Shown piece by piece: positions 1 to 9,297 of a DNA stretch of 64,000 nucleotides (within the stretch, counting starts at the first letter, position 1; every line of letters begins with the position of its first letter). The translations under genes were made by a program, and so were the position numbers. Source of the DNA: Vibrio pomeroyi (GTDB lineage: Bacteria; Pseudomonadota; Gammaproteobacteria; Enterobacterales; Vibrionaceae). Location: the NCBI GenBank assembly GCA_041879425.1, contig CP090855.1, forward strand, positions 1,364,001 to 1,428,000, written 5' to 3'. The notes beneath the pieces were generated by a model. That model did not search any database. It was not told the origin of the DNA and saw nothing but the letters and a program-made list of their open reading frames with translations.

Positions 1-377
1 CCACCTGTCGCCGTTACTTTTTTTGCGTAGCTTTCATATTCAAAGTTGGGCAGTAACGGTGACAATGAATAACCAAGGCTAATACGACAGCTTGATCCTT
101 GGTTTTGTGGTGTTAATCCACTCACACCTTTTAGGGTTGGCTTATAGTACTCTTGGTAAGCCCGCATCATTGGGAGTGTGGCTGTGTCAGCAAAAGCACA
201 CGCTAATGCGGCCGAATCGGCGGCTTGCGCTGCTCGATTTGAAACCATCACTTGTGCGGAGATCATCAGGGTGCCAACAGCGATGAAAAGCGCTGGAAAC
301 AGTAACGCCAAGAATGAAATGGTCATGGAGCCTTGCTGCTTTTTAAGCGCAATGCTGCCGAATATTGGTTTAACCAT
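1..377 (-). CDS. tadG: TadG-like pilus assembly protein (partial, C-terminus beyond window)
   Basis: The reverse-strand frame is open from the ATG at 375-377 to base 1, so only the first 125 or so residues are present. The N-terminus has a short basic stretch, a Q-Q-G motif and then a hydrophobic segment (ISFLALLFPALFIAVGTLMI). It continues with NRAAQAADSAALA, the typical start of TadG/von Willebrand-type Tad proteins (TadE/G-like helical region). The ATG overlaps the tadF stop by 8 bases, so it is the last visible gene of the Tad operon and is translationally coupled. Known family role: a minor, inner-membrane-anchored component needed for Flp pilus assembly. The C-terminal domain cannot be judged here. 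Confidence 0.8.
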   Translation of the reverse strand, partial: MVKPIFGSIALKKQQGSMTISFLALLFPALFIAVGTLMISAQVMVSNRAAQAADSAALACAFADTATLPMMRAYQEYYKPTLKGVSGLTPQNQGSSCRISLGYSLSPLLPNFEYESYAKKVTATG

Positions 378-930
378 AATGCTTTCCTATCACGACTGAT
401 GAACTTGAGAGTGTTTTAGGAAGATCGAGCCGCTTGTAGTCAAACGGTGTATTCACACATAAAGTGAGTTGAACCAAGGTGGATGGTCTTCCAACTAACG
501 CAGGGTCGCCGCTTCCCTCAACGATAAGTGTCTCTAGTTGATCGATGGGTGTGTACTTTTGGCAGGTGATCCCGGCATGGATGTGTTTGTATTCCCAGTT
601 CAAGGCGGTTGTATTAAACACACGGCTTTCGAGTGACAGCCCGATATTTCCTGGATCAATGTTGTGCGGTAGATAACGCTCGGCGAGAACTAAAAGCTGA
701 TTCTTTAACGAATTAGGCAATCCGTTTGGAGCCTGTTCTGGTTTCAGTTGCGTTAAAGACACGGCATTGACTAGGTTATACGTCACATTGTCGAGTTGAG
801 TTTGTAGGTTGAATAGGCGATAGGCCGCAACAAGCCCCCACAAAATGATCATGAGTGCGAGTACAACGAAGGGGAATTCAATCGCTGCTGAACCCGCTTG
901 TTTTTTTCGAGGTGTTTTATTTGTTGTCAT
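370..930 (-). CDS. tadF: TadF-like pseudopilin
   Basis: 186 residues. The protein starts with basic residues, then G-SAAIEF followed by a roughly 20-residue hydrophobic helix (FVVLALMIILWGLVAAY). This is the prepilin-like N-terminus of the TadE/TadF pseudopilin family, cleaved by the Tad prepilin peptidase. The rest is a soluble periplasmic domain with two cysteines (in ITCQK and LTLCVN). Its start overlaps the end of tadE by 14 bases, and it sits in the order tadE-tadF-tadG, which supports TadF over TadE. Likely role: minor pseudopilin in the Flp pilus assembly platform. Confidence 0.82.
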   Translation of the reverse strand: MTTNKTPRKKQAGSAAIEFPFVVLALMIILWGLVAAYRLFNLQTQLDNVTYNLVNAVSLTQLKPEQAPNGLPNSLKNQLLVLAERYLPHNIDPGNIGLSLESRVFNTTALNWEYKHIHAGITCQKYTPIDQLETLIVEGSGDPALVGRPSTLVQLTLCVNTPFDYKRLDLPKTLSSSSVVIGKHYG

Positions 931-1366
931 AACTAACCAGTACCTTTCTTTTCAAGGTTGTCATGTTGCCGATAGGCTCAGATAACTGGGCGGTTAGGCT
1001 TGGTAACAGGGCAAAAGAAAATGAGTAAGACACGTCGTACTCTCCCAACACTGCTCTGCTTTTGGAAACCGATTTGTTATTGACTAAATCTGAGAAGTTT
1101 TCGGCGTATAGTGGCGATCGATCCAAGACGAGCTTGCTCTTATCTATCAATGGGAACTTTGCGATAGTCTCGGCAAAAGCTTGGTCTGAAATAGGACTGA
1201 TCGACCGTGTCTTAGCCTCTCGAACGCCCGCATTCACGGCGGCATCAAAAATGATGTTGACCAACAGCAGGCGACAGATCTCAAAGAATCCGATAATCAG
1301 TATCAGAAATGGAATCACCAACATTGCAAACTCGACGCTCTGCGCCCCTTTCTGACGAGAGAGCAT
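917..1366 (-). CDS. tadE: TadE-like pseudopilin
   Basis: 149 residues with the TadE signature: K-G-A-Q-S-V-E-F, then the hydrophobic helix AMLVIPFLILIIGFFEI near the N-terminus. The G/xxxxEF-like processing motif marks it as a pseudopilin substrate of the Tad prepilin peptidase. The start ATG shares one base with the tadD stop (TAATG arrangement on the minus strand), so translation is coupled. The family acts in the inner membrane and periplasm during Flp fibril assembly. Confidence 0.85.
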   Translation of the reverse strand: MLSRQKGAQSVEFAMLVIPFLILIIGFFEICRLLLVNIIFDAAVNAGVREAKTRSISPISDQAFAETIAKFPLIDKSKLVLDRSPLYAENFSDLVNNKSVSKSRAVLGEYDVSYSFSFALLPSLTAQLSEPIGNMTTLKRKVLVSYDNK

Positions 1367-2106
1367 TACTGTGCTCCCTTATCAGCTTGAGCTGCAAGCT
1401 CTTGGTAATACAGGCTATTATTGGCATATTCCGGTTGAGATAGGTGCGCGCGAGCGATACTTTTCGCTGAATCACTGTCTCCTGAAAGTGCGTAAGCCAG
1501 TGCTAGGTTGAGTTGAAGTTTTACACTCGCTTCGCCTCGGACAAAGATCGGGTGCAGAATTCGGATCCCTTGGTCTGGTTTTCCATCGAGAATCCAAGCC
1601 ATGGCTAAGTTGTTGCGGTACTCATTACTGGATGGCATCAAGCTGAGAGCATGTGAGTAAGATTCACGCGCTTTTGAGTATTGTTTATTGAGCGAGTAAC
1701 TCACGCCCAAACTGTTTTGGGCAACATCATCTGACGCTTCCAATCTGACAGATTCTTCGAGAACTGATGTGGCTTGCTCTATTTCACCTAGGGCTAACCA
1801 TGATCGGCCAAGCTCTCTGTAAATTGCACTCGATTGGTTAAGCTCGATACCACGCTGTAGGTAATGCAGAGCTTCATCATAACGACTGGCTTGATTCGCG
1901 GCAGAGCCCATAAGCAATAGCAGTTGTGGGTCATCGGGATTCGCTGCCAGCAATTTTCTATAAAGATCCATGGCACTTTCTGGCTTGCCATTCATCAGTG
2001 CCACCTCGGCGACTTTCATATCTTCAGTGGTCTCGGTTTCAACATTACTAGTTGATTGGCAGCCAACTAGGATCAACGCCAAACCCAAGAGATAAATCTT
2101 GTTCAT
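1366..2106 (-). CDS. tadD: TadD-like TPR lipoprotein
   Basis: 246 residues from the ATG at 2106. That start is chosen over a longer upstream extension because it begins a lipoprotein signal (MNKIYLLGLALILVGC, lipobox LVGC) and overlaps the tadC stop by 4 bases. The mature part is a run of tetratricopeptide-like helices (for example PDDPQLLLLMGSAANQ and ASDDVAQNSLGVSYSL). Known TadD proteins are outer-membrane or periplasmic TPR lipoproteins that act like pilotins in Tad secretion. It lies between tadC and tadE, as expected. Confidence 0.85.
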   Translation of the reverse strand: MNKIYLLGLALILVGCQSTSNVETETTEDMKVAEVALMNGKPESAMDLYRKLLAANPDDPQLLLLMGSAANQASRYDEALHYLQRGIELNQSSAIYRELGRSWLALGEIEQATSVLEESVRLEASDDVAQNSLGVSYSLNKQYSKARESYSHALSLMPSSNEYRNNLAMAWILDGKPDQGIRILHPIFVRGEASVKLQLNLALAYALSGDSDSAKSIARAHLSQPEYANNSLYYQELAAQADKGAQ

Positions 2107-2954
2107 AAGCCCCCCAGAGTATGTTTCAGGGTTAACATGATTGGCGCAACAACAATGATGACAAAAGGGATCATGATGAGTATCACCAAGGGAAATGACA
2201 TCTTCGCTGGTATTTTTCCTACCCACTCTTCGAGCTCAAGAAAGTGATACTGACGACTATCAGAGGCAATCAGTTTTAATGCCTCTGCAAGAGGAGTACC
2301 GTATTGAAGCGCTTGATTCATGGTGGTCACAATATTGTTGATGTCAGGAAGCTGCACTCTCTTGTCTAGGTTTGAAAGTGCCGTTTGTGGTGAATCAAGA
2401 ACCGAGATTTCAGTCGCAGTGAGTAACCATTCGCGTGATAACGCTGGAGAGATAGAACGCATCTCTTCACCGACACAGCGAAATACCGCTTCAAGTGTTA
2501 GACCTGATGCAACACACACCACCATCAAATCGACCGCATCAGGAATCACGCGGCTAATTTGCATTCGGACTTGGTTCACACGCCAATCTAGAAGGCGATC
2601 GAACAGGATGCCGACCACAATGGCGATAGCGATACATTCGGCCGCAGAGTTGATGCTAAGCACCTGGATTCGAGTGGCATACCAAGCAATAGAGCCAGTC
2701 ATCATTGCCAGTAGTCTCAAGCCCAGAAAATAGATCTCGGCATTCGGGTTCAACCATCCAATGAGGATCAATTTCTGGCGTCGTGGTTTTGCTCCTTGGA
2801 AACGCCATTTACTTGAAGCTGCGGTGTATTTAGAGGAGTAGCTCGATACGCGAGTCAGTCGCTCGGCTACAACATCTCGTTTGAAAGAAGATAAGTGCGC
2901 GATAAGCGTGAGTAGTAATGCACACCCCAATAGAAGCAAGGCAACATAGATCAT
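2103..2954 (-). CDS. tadC: TadC inner-membrane platform protein
   Basis: 283 residues. It is a type II secretion F-domain (GspF-like) protein: an N-terminal membrane helix, a cytoplasmic region, the helical F domain (VIPDAVDLMVVCVASGLTLEAVFR), and two C-terminal hydrophobic segments (FPLVILIMIPFVIIVVAPIML). Start and stop overlap tadB and tadD by 4 bases each, so the genes form one coupled unit. TadB and TadC together form the inner-membrane platform on which the TadA ATPase acts. Confidence 0.88.
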   Translation of the reverse strand: MIYVALLLLGCALLLTLIAHLSSFKRDVVAERLTRVSSYSSKYTAASSKWRFQGAKPRRQKLILIGWLNPNAEIYFLGLRLLAMMTGSIAWYATRIQVLSINSAAECIAIAIVVGILFDRLLDWRVNQVRMQISRVIPDAVDLMVVCVASGLTLEAVFRCVGEEMRSISPALSREWLLTATEISVLDSPQTALSNLDKRVQLPDINNIVTTMNQALQYGTPLAEALKLIASDSRQYHFLELEEWVGKIPAKMSFPLVILIMIPFVIIVVAPIMLTLKHTLGGL

Positions 2955-3865
2955 GACGAGAACCTCTTGTTACGAGTGAGAGAGTTCAAGACTAGGGTTC
3001 CCAAGCAGACGCTGCATAACGCATAAACCAATACATCTTGTCCTGATTTTGTATTGACCAAGCGATCTATCATCGTCGGTTCCATTACCGCGATCGCGGC
3101 TAATAAACCAATGGGCAGTAGGGATAAAAACAGGGCAGTCATACGAGGCTCTGAGGTCAAGCTCTTGACCTTTTTTCTCATCGCTCGGTTGTCATGCATG
3201 GTCCGGCTTAAGCTTTGAAGAATGTCGCGCAGTTGGCCACCATTCGATTGGTTCAGGATTAACGCGACCGAGAAGTAGCGGAAACTGCTGTAAGGAAGGC
3301 GAACACATGCATCATCGAGGCTTTGGCGAAGGCTTAAACCAAGCGCTAAGTTATCGCGAATGTAAGAGAACTCACGTCCTAATAGCCCCGGCTGTGTCTC
3401 TGAAACTTGCTCAATCGCTTGTGGAACAGAAAGCCCCGCTGCCACAGCTCTAGAAATTAAGCCCAGTACATTGATGATGCCTTGTTCGAATTCCTCTACC
3501 TGCACTTTTCGGCGATACATCACCAAGAAGCATGCGCATACAAACCAAAGCCCAACAGCGGCCAATAGTTGATGATGCATTGCCAGTTGGGGAAACAACA
3601 TGTGACCCGCAACCGGGAAGCCGACAGCTGATAAGGCAATAAAATATTTATCCCAAACCGGCAGCAACGCATTAACTCGTAAGAAGAAAGCGTGCAGCTT
3701 GTTGTTTCGCTGGTGGTTAGTTTTTTTTATTGAAACGTCTGCTGAGAGTGATCGCTGACTACCACTGACTAACAACAAGCGCTTATTTACAATGGCTTGC
3801 TTTGAGTTCAAACGTAACAACGCGATCGCGATCAGCAAAACGAAAACAGTGAGAACTAGAATCAT
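2951..3865 (-). CDS. tadB: TadB inner-membrane platform protein
   Basis: 304 residues with several membrane helices and the GspF-type helical domain (GIINVLGLISRAVAAGLSVPQAIEQV; later FSVALILNQSNGGQLRDILQSLS, a strong TadB motif). The C-terminal part is hydrophobic (MTALFLSLLPIGLLAAIAVM). It overlaps tadA upstream and tadC downstream by 4 bases. TadB pairs with TadC as the polytopic platform of the Flp pilus machine. Confidence 0.9.
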   Translation of the reverse strand: MILVLTVFVLLIAIALLRLNSKQAIVNKRLLLVSGSQRSLSADVSIKKTNHQRNNKLHAFFLRVNALLPVWDKYFIALSAVGFPVAGHMLFPQLAMHHQLLAAVGLWFVCACFLVMYRRKVQVEEFEQGIINVLGLISRAVAAGLSVPQAIEQVSETQPGLLGREFSYIRDNLALGLSLRQSLDDACVRLPYSSFRYFSVALILNQSNGGQLRDILQSLSRTMHDNRAMRKKVKSLTSEPRMTALFLSLLPIGLLAAIAVMEPTMIDRLVNTKSGQDVLVYALCSVCLGTLVLNSLTRNKRFSS

Positions 3866-5208
3866 CCGGCTTCAAGCTCCATAGCGACTCTGAGTTGAGC
3901 ATCGAGTTGGTGGTACTTAGCTTTTTCATTGAAGCTCGGTACGCACTTAGCACTCTTATATTCGCCAATCAGGTTACCTTGTTGATCTTCCGATAATGGC
4001 TTGAAGGCGAACAAGTCTTGAGTGATGTATTGCTCTCCTTCTAACCCTTGCACCTCGGTGATCGAAACAATGCGCCTTTTGCCATCACGCATTCTTTCGA
4101 CTTGGATAACGACATCAATGGTGTCGGCGATTTGGCGGCGTAATGAGAATAAAGGCAGAGTCGCTTGGCTCATCATTAGCATGTTTTCCATACGTACCAA
4201 GGCGTCAGTCGCGGAGTTGGCGTGCAATGTACACAGTGAACCATCATGGCCAGTGTTCATTGCCTGCATCATTTCAAAGGCTTCATCACCACGAACTTCG
4301 CCTAAAATGATGCGATCTGGTCGCATACGTAACGCATTTCGTACTAACTCTCGCTGAGTAATCGACGTTAAACCTTCTGCATTGGCAGGGCGTGTTTCTG
4401 CGCGCACAACATGAGGTTGTTGTAGACGCAGTTCTGCGGTGTCTTCAATGGTAATGATGCGTTCTTGAGGTGAAATGCTAAAAGACATCGCATTGAGCAA
4501 TGTGGTTTTACCTGCACCAGTGCCTCCCGCAACAAGCACATTAAGTCGGGAGCGCACAATAATATCGATAAGCTTAATCATCGATTTCGACATTGCGCCA
4601 AACTGCGCCAATTGGCTGAGCGTTAGCTTATTCTCGTTGAATTTTCGGATGGAAATGTAGGTTCCATCCAGCGCCAGCGGTGGGATCATCACATTGACAC
4701 GGCTACCATCATCCAGTCGTGCATCGACTAACGGGTTTGATTCATCGATTCTTCTCCCAACTTTACTGACGATGCGCCTCGCTAGGTTGAGTAGCTGCTC
4801 CTCGTTACGAAATTGAACAGCAGTCTTTTGTAATTTCCCAGAACGTTCTACGTAGACCTCACGGTAACCATTGACCATGATGTCGGTAATGCCTTGGTCT
4901 TCAAGCAAGGGCTGTAGTGGGCCTAAACCGAGAAACTCATTGAGCAGTTGTTCCACCGAATGAGCGACATCTTTGTGACCAAGCGGTAGCTGTTTAGAGA
5001 TCACGATATCTGACACCATTTCGGCGATTCTAGCCTCAAGATCGGACGCACTTAAGCTCACCACAACCGATGGGTCGATCGCCTTAATTACTTCTTCATG
5101 AATCACATGATAATGCTCACGAACTGAAGGTGTTGATGTCATGGATTTATGCGATAGAGATCTATTCACTTCAATCGGATCAATGGTTTGCGTGTTCTGA
5201 CCAAACAT
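3862..5208 (-). CDS. tadA: TadA/CpaF secretion ATPase
   Basis: 448 residues from the ATG at 5208, which overlaps the tadZ stop by one base. A start 18 bases further upstream would lie inside tadZ. It is a type II/IV secretion ATPase: Walker A GGTGAGKT at about residues 228-235, Asp box IITIEDTAEL at about 251-260, Walker B RIILGEVRG at about 299-307, and His box GHDGSLCTLHANS at about 320-332. The N-terminal region has the CpaF pattern LGLGPLQPLLED...DIMVNG. Known role: hexameric cytoplasmic motor powering Flp pilus extension, and in some species retraction. Confidence 0.95.
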   Translation of the reverse strand: MFGQNTQTIDPIEVNRSLSHKSMTSTPSVREHYHVIHEEVIKAIDPSVVVSLSASDLEARIAEMVSDIVISKQLPLGHKDVAHSVEQLLNEFLGLGPLQPLLEDQGITDIMVNGYREVYVERSGKLQKTAVQFRNEEQLLNLARRIVSKVGRRIDESNPLVDARLDDGSRVNVMIPPLALDGTYISIRKFNENKLTLSQLAQFGAMSKSMIKLIDIIVRSRLNVLVAGGTGAGKTTLLNAMSFSISPQERIITIEDTAELRLQQPHVVRAETRPANAEGLTSITQRELVRNALRMRPDRIILGEVRGDEAFEMMQAMNTGHDGSLCTLHANSATDALVRMENMLMMSQATLPLFSLRRQIADTIDVVIQVERMRDGKRRIVSITEVQGLEGEQYITQDLFAFKPLSEDQQGNLIGEYKSAKCVPSFNEKAKYHQLDAQLRVAMELEAG

Positions 5209-6368
5209 TATGCGCCTCGCTTCCAAAAACGGCGGCTGCCTTGCTGCGGCTCACCAGTGACCAATTCAAGTAGAGAGTTAAAGGCGAGTTTCACTTTCCG
5301 GTTGCCTTTATGGGCCGGTTGACCAAGCGATGACTTGCTCAAGAAATGGTTTGGTAAAAATGGAATCACGACATCTACAGATGTTCCGAGTGATTTCTTC
5401 ACATCATGGACTGAAATCAGGGATGCAGAATCGGATTTACAATGGTTCAGCACCACAATCGTTTGTGAGTCCGCTTGGTTTTGAAGTCGTTTAATTATCT
5501 GACCGGCATTGCGGATCGAGCTGAGCGTAGGCTCCACCACTATGATGCGGATATCGGCACTTTTTAGCGCTTCAAAGCCAACCTGGTCACGCAAGGAATA
5601 GGTTGGAATGTCGATTAACAAGTAGTCTGAGCTTTGCAGGCAGAACTTTGTAAACTGATCGAATGCACTCTTTTGTGGCCAGAATGGTGTTGTGTCTAAA
5701 GGCAGATAACCGGTAAAGAGCGTGTGCTCGGGTGACACACTGATCCCGCTGCGCTCGAACACGAGGGGTTCTAATCTTTCTGGATACTGTAAAAGCTCAA
5801 CCAACGCCGTGTTGCCTTCTACATTGAGTAGCAGATCCAAATCGCCCATCGAGAAATCGAGATCCATACAGGTCACTTGTTTACCGAGTTCGGCAAGCTG
5901 CTGAGATAGCGTCGCGGTAATGGTGCTGCTTCCTGAACCACCTTTCGCACTGACAATAGAAATGACTTTTTCATGGCGTTGTTCGCTATTGAGTTGCAAA
6001 GCAGCAAACGAGACATGTTCAAGATCTTGTGATGTCACAGGATTGACCAAGTAGTCACTGGCACCTGAGGCGAGCATTCCACGGTATGCAAGAATTTCGG
6101 TTGAATGCCCAATCGCGATAACTTGGCACCCAGTACGTTTGATCAAACGTTGCACAACCTGTTTCGACTCTGACAGATCCCAATTCAGAACATCGAGGAA
6201 TAGGGTTTTAATGTCATTCTTGAGTACCTGTCTCACTATGTCATCTTCTTGAATCGAAGAGGTCGTGATGTTGTTGATACCACAGTCATTTAATGTGTAT
6301 GTGAGTGCTAATGTATCGAGTTGCTCCGATGCCGCGATGAGTACCGCTAAGTTATGTACTTGATTCAT
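5208..6368 (-). CDS. tadZ: TadZ/CpaE-like ParA-type ATPase localization protein
   Basis: 386 residues from the ATG at 6368, which overlaps the preceding lipoprotein gene by 4 bases. The first 120 or so residues form a receiver-like fold (LNDCGINNITTSS...ASDYLVNPVTSQDLEHV). The ParA/MinD-like ATPase domain follows, with a deviant Walker A, AKGGSGSST, at about residues 141-149. Known TadZ/CpaE proteins set the polar localization of Tad machinery. The frame stays open about 180 bases further upstream, but that extension has no Tad-like sequence and runs over the preceding gene. Confidence 0.88.
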   Translation of the reverse strand: MNQVHNLAVLIAASEQLDTLALTYTLNDCGINNITTSSIQEDDIVRQVLKNDIKTLFLDVLNWDLSESKQVVQRLIKRTGCQVIAIGHSTEILAYRGMLASGASDYLVNPVTSQDLEHVSFAALQLNSEQRHEKVISIVSAKGGSGSSTITATLSQQLAELGKQVTCMDLDFSMGDLDLLLNVEGNTALVELLQYPERLEPLVFERSGISVSPEHTLFTGYLPLDTTPFWPQKSAFDQFTKFCLQSSDYLLIDIPTYSLRDQVGFEALKSADIRIIVVEPTLSSIRNAGQIIKRLQNQADSQTIVVLNHCKSDSASLISVHDVKKSLGTSVDVVIPFLPNHFLSKSSLGQPAHKGNRKVKLAFNSLLELVTGEPQQGSRRFWKRGA

Positions 6369-6988
6369 TGCGAGCCTCCTAATGTGGTATTCGAAGAACC
6401 AGAGTTGGTCTGTTGGTTTTGTGCTGGTGGCGCAAAGTAATTGTTGATGCTGGACACCGCTTTTTGTCCTTGTGCGCTGTCGATGGCTTGACCAACAATT
6501 AGGTCTTTTGGATTCGCGACCATTTGTGCAAGTGCGCTCGCATTCGCACAACCAAAGTTGCGCTGAGTACGATAAGCGTTGAGTGTGGTTCTTGGCGTTT
6601 TCCCTGCGTCACATTCAGGGACTTTCGCACGGTAAGATTCCACTAAAATTGTGATGTCGCCTTTACCTTCTGTTACTTCGTCTGACACTAAAACTTGCGA
6701 AGGGTAGAGACCCGATTCAATAAGACCAAGCCTGACTTTTTCGCTTTGGCTTTCTCCTTTCGGAGTCGTATTTTCGATCTTGACCATTAAGTTGGACAGC
6801 GTGCCTCGACGAACAATAAAGTCAGAGATGTCTGCTTGTTCTTGAGCCGACAACGTTTTGCCCGACAGTGTTAAAGTCAGTTTGTTTGTCACGGACACGA
6901 CATCGACAGAAGGTTGCTGTGGTGTAAGCGTTGGAGCGCATCCCGCAAACACAAATAGGGCAGGGAGCAATAAGGATAATTTATTCAT
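6365..6988 (-). CDS. cpaD: CpaD/RcpB-like Tad pilus lipoprotein
   Basis: About 207 residues from MNKLSLLLPALFVFAGCAP, a clear lipoprotein signal with lipobox FAGC. A second ATG lies directly upstream at 6991, and GAGG lies just before both. The C-terminal half has CpaD-family features: DITILVESYRAKVPEC and then NFGCANASALAQMVANPKDL. It ends in a Q/N/S-rich tail. It lies between the secretin and tadZ with minimal spacing. CpaD-type proteins are outer-membrane-associated periplasmic components that stabilise the RcpA secretin. The reading frame extends upstream into the secretin gene, but that part is not the protein. Confidence 0.82.
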   Translation of the reverse strand: MNKLSLLLPALFVFAGCAPTLTPQQPSVDVVSVTNKLTLTLSGKTLSAQEQADISDFIVRRGTLSNLMVKIENTTPKGESQSEKVRLGLIESGLYPSQVLVSDEVTEGKGDITILVESYRAKVPECDAGKTPRTTLNAYRTQRNFGCANASALAQMVANPKDLIVGQAIDSAQGQKAVSSINNYFAPPAQNQQTNSGSSNTTLGGSQ

Positions 6989-6995
6989 CATGACC

Positions 6996-8393
6996 TCAGT
7001 AATAGAACCCGTTGTCACCCAGTAAGCGAGGCTTCTGGTTGTCGGTGTAAGTCGCTTTATTATTTGATGCTTTTTGTTGATTACTTGGCCATGCCAGTAA
7101 TCGTTCAACATCGCTCAATGGGATTAATCCATCGGTTGGTAGTGGCATTGAATCTGAGCGAGTCGGTTGCACCAGGTACGCGGTTACTATGATGATTAGC
7201 TCGGTTTCTCTGCGAGTGAACTCACTTGAACGGAATAGTGAACCTAGAACGGGAACCTCGCCAATCAACGGGACTTTCTGCAGTTGTTCGATGTCTTCCG
7301 ATTTCAATAACCCACCCAAAGCAAAGCTCTGCCCACTGGCCAATTCAATGGTGGTGGACGCACTACGAGTCGTAAACGATGGGAAGTTAGTCCCGTGAAT
7401 GACTTGTTGGCTTTCGATTGAGACGTTGCTGACCTCAGGGTTCACCTTCAAGCTAATGCGGTTTTGGCTGAGCACGGTTGGGGTGAAGTTCAGTTTTACA
7501 CCGAAATCCTTGTATTCGATTTGAGTGGTGTCAGCGGTAATCAGTGGTAAGGGAACTTGTCCACCCACCAAAAACTCAGCATCTTCGCCTGACATTGCGG
7601 TCAAGTTAGGCTCTGCAAGCACAGACATCATCCCGTTGGTTGCGAGTGCATCAATCAGAGCAGTAATGCTCGGCTTGCCCCAACTACTGACATTAGGCAG
7701 CTTTGAAAATGAAAACTGCCCTACACCATCGGCGATCGAGCCCCATTTCACTCCCAACTTGTTGGACACATTTCTTGAAACTTCTGCGATCTTCACACGA
7801 ATGTTGACCTGATTTGGCATGGTCACGACCAACTGATTGATCAGTTCATCATCATTGGATTGAGTCTGCTGATTTTGATTGGTTGAATTACTGCTGTTGT
7901 TACTGTTTCCCCGTGAATTCGAGCTCTCTTGTTGTTCGGTAGAACCGACAATAGGGGATAAGTAGCCTTTCGCTAGCGCTACGATATTGTGTGCCATCAT
8001 AGGCGAGGGAACACGACCTTTAAGCCATAACTTTCCGCCCAGAGACTCCGCGTTGACTGACGCTTCTGGGAACTTGTTTTTAACCAGTTCATTGAACTCA
8101 CGGCTGTTATGCGTGACGCGAATCTTGTTGGTATAAATCACGCGTTCTTGTTCATTCAAAACGGTGATCGTGGCGCTGCCCGCTCGCTTACCGAATATCA
8201 TCACCTTGGTATTGGTTAAGGTTTGGTAATCAGCGATATGGGTGCTCGAGATGAAAATGGATTTCGCTTTCTCTGGTAAGTGAATCATTCTTGCCTCATT
8301 GATCGTGACATCAAATGTTGACGCTGCAGATGCAAAAGAGGCACATAGGCTTGAGAGCAGGAGAACACCCCACCAACGACAGATATTAGCCAT
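6996..8393 (-). CDS. rcpA: RcpA/CpaC outer-membrane secretin
   Basis: 465 residues. It has a signal peptide (about 1-23, ending SFASA), an N-terminal pilus-secretin domain with BON-like parts (TFDVTINEARMIHLPEKAKSIFIS), and an N/S/Q-rich linker at about residues 160-180. The secretin core follows (VRIKIAEVSRNVSNKLGVKWG...LSALAEPNLT-like region, GGQVPLPL), with the C-terminal signature GSLFRSSEFTRRETELIIIVT. It overlaps cpaB by 8 bases. It forms the outer-membrane channel for the Flp pilus. Confidence 0.93.
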   Translation of the reverse strand: MANICRWWGVLLLSSLCASFASAASTFDVTINEARMIHLPEKAKSIFISSTHIADYQTLTNTKVMIFGKRAGSATITVLNEQERVIYTNKIRVTHNSREFNELVKNKFPEASVNAESLGGKLWLKGRVPSPMMAHNIVALAKGYLSPIVGSTEQQESSNSRGNSNNSSNSTNQNQQTQSNDDELINQLVVTMPNQVNIRVKIAEVSRNVSNKLGVKWGSIADGVGQFSFSKLPNVSSWGKPSITALIDALATNGMMSVLAEPNLTAMSGEDAEFLVGGQVPLPLITADTTQIEYKDFGVKLNFTPTVLSQNRISLKVNPEVSNVSIESQQVIHGTNFPSFTTRSASTTIELASGQSFALGGLLKSEDIEQLQKVPLIGEVPVLGSLFRSSEFTRRETELIIIVTAYLVQPTRSDSMPLPTDGLIPLSDVERLLAWPSNQQKASNNKATYTDNQKPRLLGDNGFYY

Positions 8394-9267
8394 TGTTATC
8401 AGCTCCAGTATTAGTTTTAACGGTTTTATTGTCGGCTCTAAATTCCACTAAACCCACGTCAGGTAATACCTGAGTTGTATCAGGAGAAATGACTTTCAGC
8501 GTTACTGCATTTGCGTGTTGAGGTTGATCTTGGGCCTCGTTTTGCCCGCGCAACACAAGCGTTAACTTTCCTAGTTGTTTCGCAAGAACCACTTGGTTTG
8601 CTTGCTCGAGTGTCACTTCTAAAGAGACACTGCTATCGTCAGGGATACCATTTTCGAAACCATTAGATTCCCGAGCCTTTTGATAAGATTCTGCCGTTTG
8701 CTTGTTATTAAATGCCAAGACTCTTGCATCGTGCACTATCGTTGTAACGTACAATCCTTGAGATGAATTGCCGTAACGAAGTAGCTCACCATCTTGTGAA
8801 CCGAGTAGGAGAATATCCACTCGGTCGCCCGGTTCAATGAATCCTGAATTAGACGTGACTTGATCGACCGGAACCGAAATCGCGCGATAGCCCGGTTGCA
8901 ACTTCAATGAGAGCGAGTAGCCACCTTTAGGTTCTGTAATATCGGCCTTCGATAGCACTGAGTCTTTGACTAACTTGGTACGTGCTAGCCCTGACATCGT
9001 GTGGTCGGCAGAAATATCTTCCGGCGTCACATGGTCGATGTAGTTCTCCAACTCTTGCTGTGGAACTTCTTTCCATCGGAACGAGTTTGGAGTGTAGGCT
9101 TGGCCTATCTCAATCGTGCGAGTTGGAACCAGCACTTTGACCGTTTGCTTAGCGGCGTGTTTAGAAGAGGTGGTCGCAGACTCGCTATTGGTTTGGCTCA
9201 ACAGTAAAACGGACAATCCGAGCACCGAGCAAAATAACGACAGCAACATGAGTCGCTTGGCAGTCAT
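8386..9267 (-). CDS. cpaB: CpaB/RcpC Tad assembly protein
   Basis: 293 residues with one N-terminal membrane segment (LMLLSLFCSVLGLSVLLLS). A SAF-type domain follows (VLVPTRTIEIGQAYTPNSFRWKEVP) and then the RcpC/CpaB region (GYRAISVPVDQVTSNSGFIEPGDRVDILL). It lies 30 bases downstream of flp and overlaps rcpA. Known RcpC/CpaB proteins are periplasmic partners of the secretin, implicated in pilus modification and stability. The order flp-cpaB-rcpA is standard for Tad loci. Confidence 0.9.
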   Translation of the reverse strand: MTAKRLMLLSLFCSVLGLSVLLLSQTNSESATTSSKHAAKQTVKVLVPTRTIEIGQAYTPNSFRWKEVPQQELENYIDHVTPEDISADHTMSGLARTKLVKDSVLSKADITEPKGGYSLSLKLQPGYRAISVPVDQVTSNSGFIEPGDRVDILLLGSQDGELLRYGNSSQGLYVTTIVHDARVLAFNNKQTAESYQKARESNGFENGIPDDSSVSLEVTLEQANQVVLAKQLGKLTLVLRGQNEAQDQPQHANAVTLKVISPDTTQVLPDVGLVEFRADNKTVKTNTGADNNG

Positions 9268-9297
9268 AACTATTCCTTTAATTTACGGTAAACGGAC

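Noticed and set aside
2320..2733. 137-codon plus-strand frame inside tadC
   Set aside because: Antisense to a well-supported, translationally coupled Tad gene.
6369..6551. N-terminal extension of TadZ in the open frame
   Set aside because: It overlaps the CpaD-like gene; the 4-base stop/start overlap and Tad-like sequence support the start at 6368.
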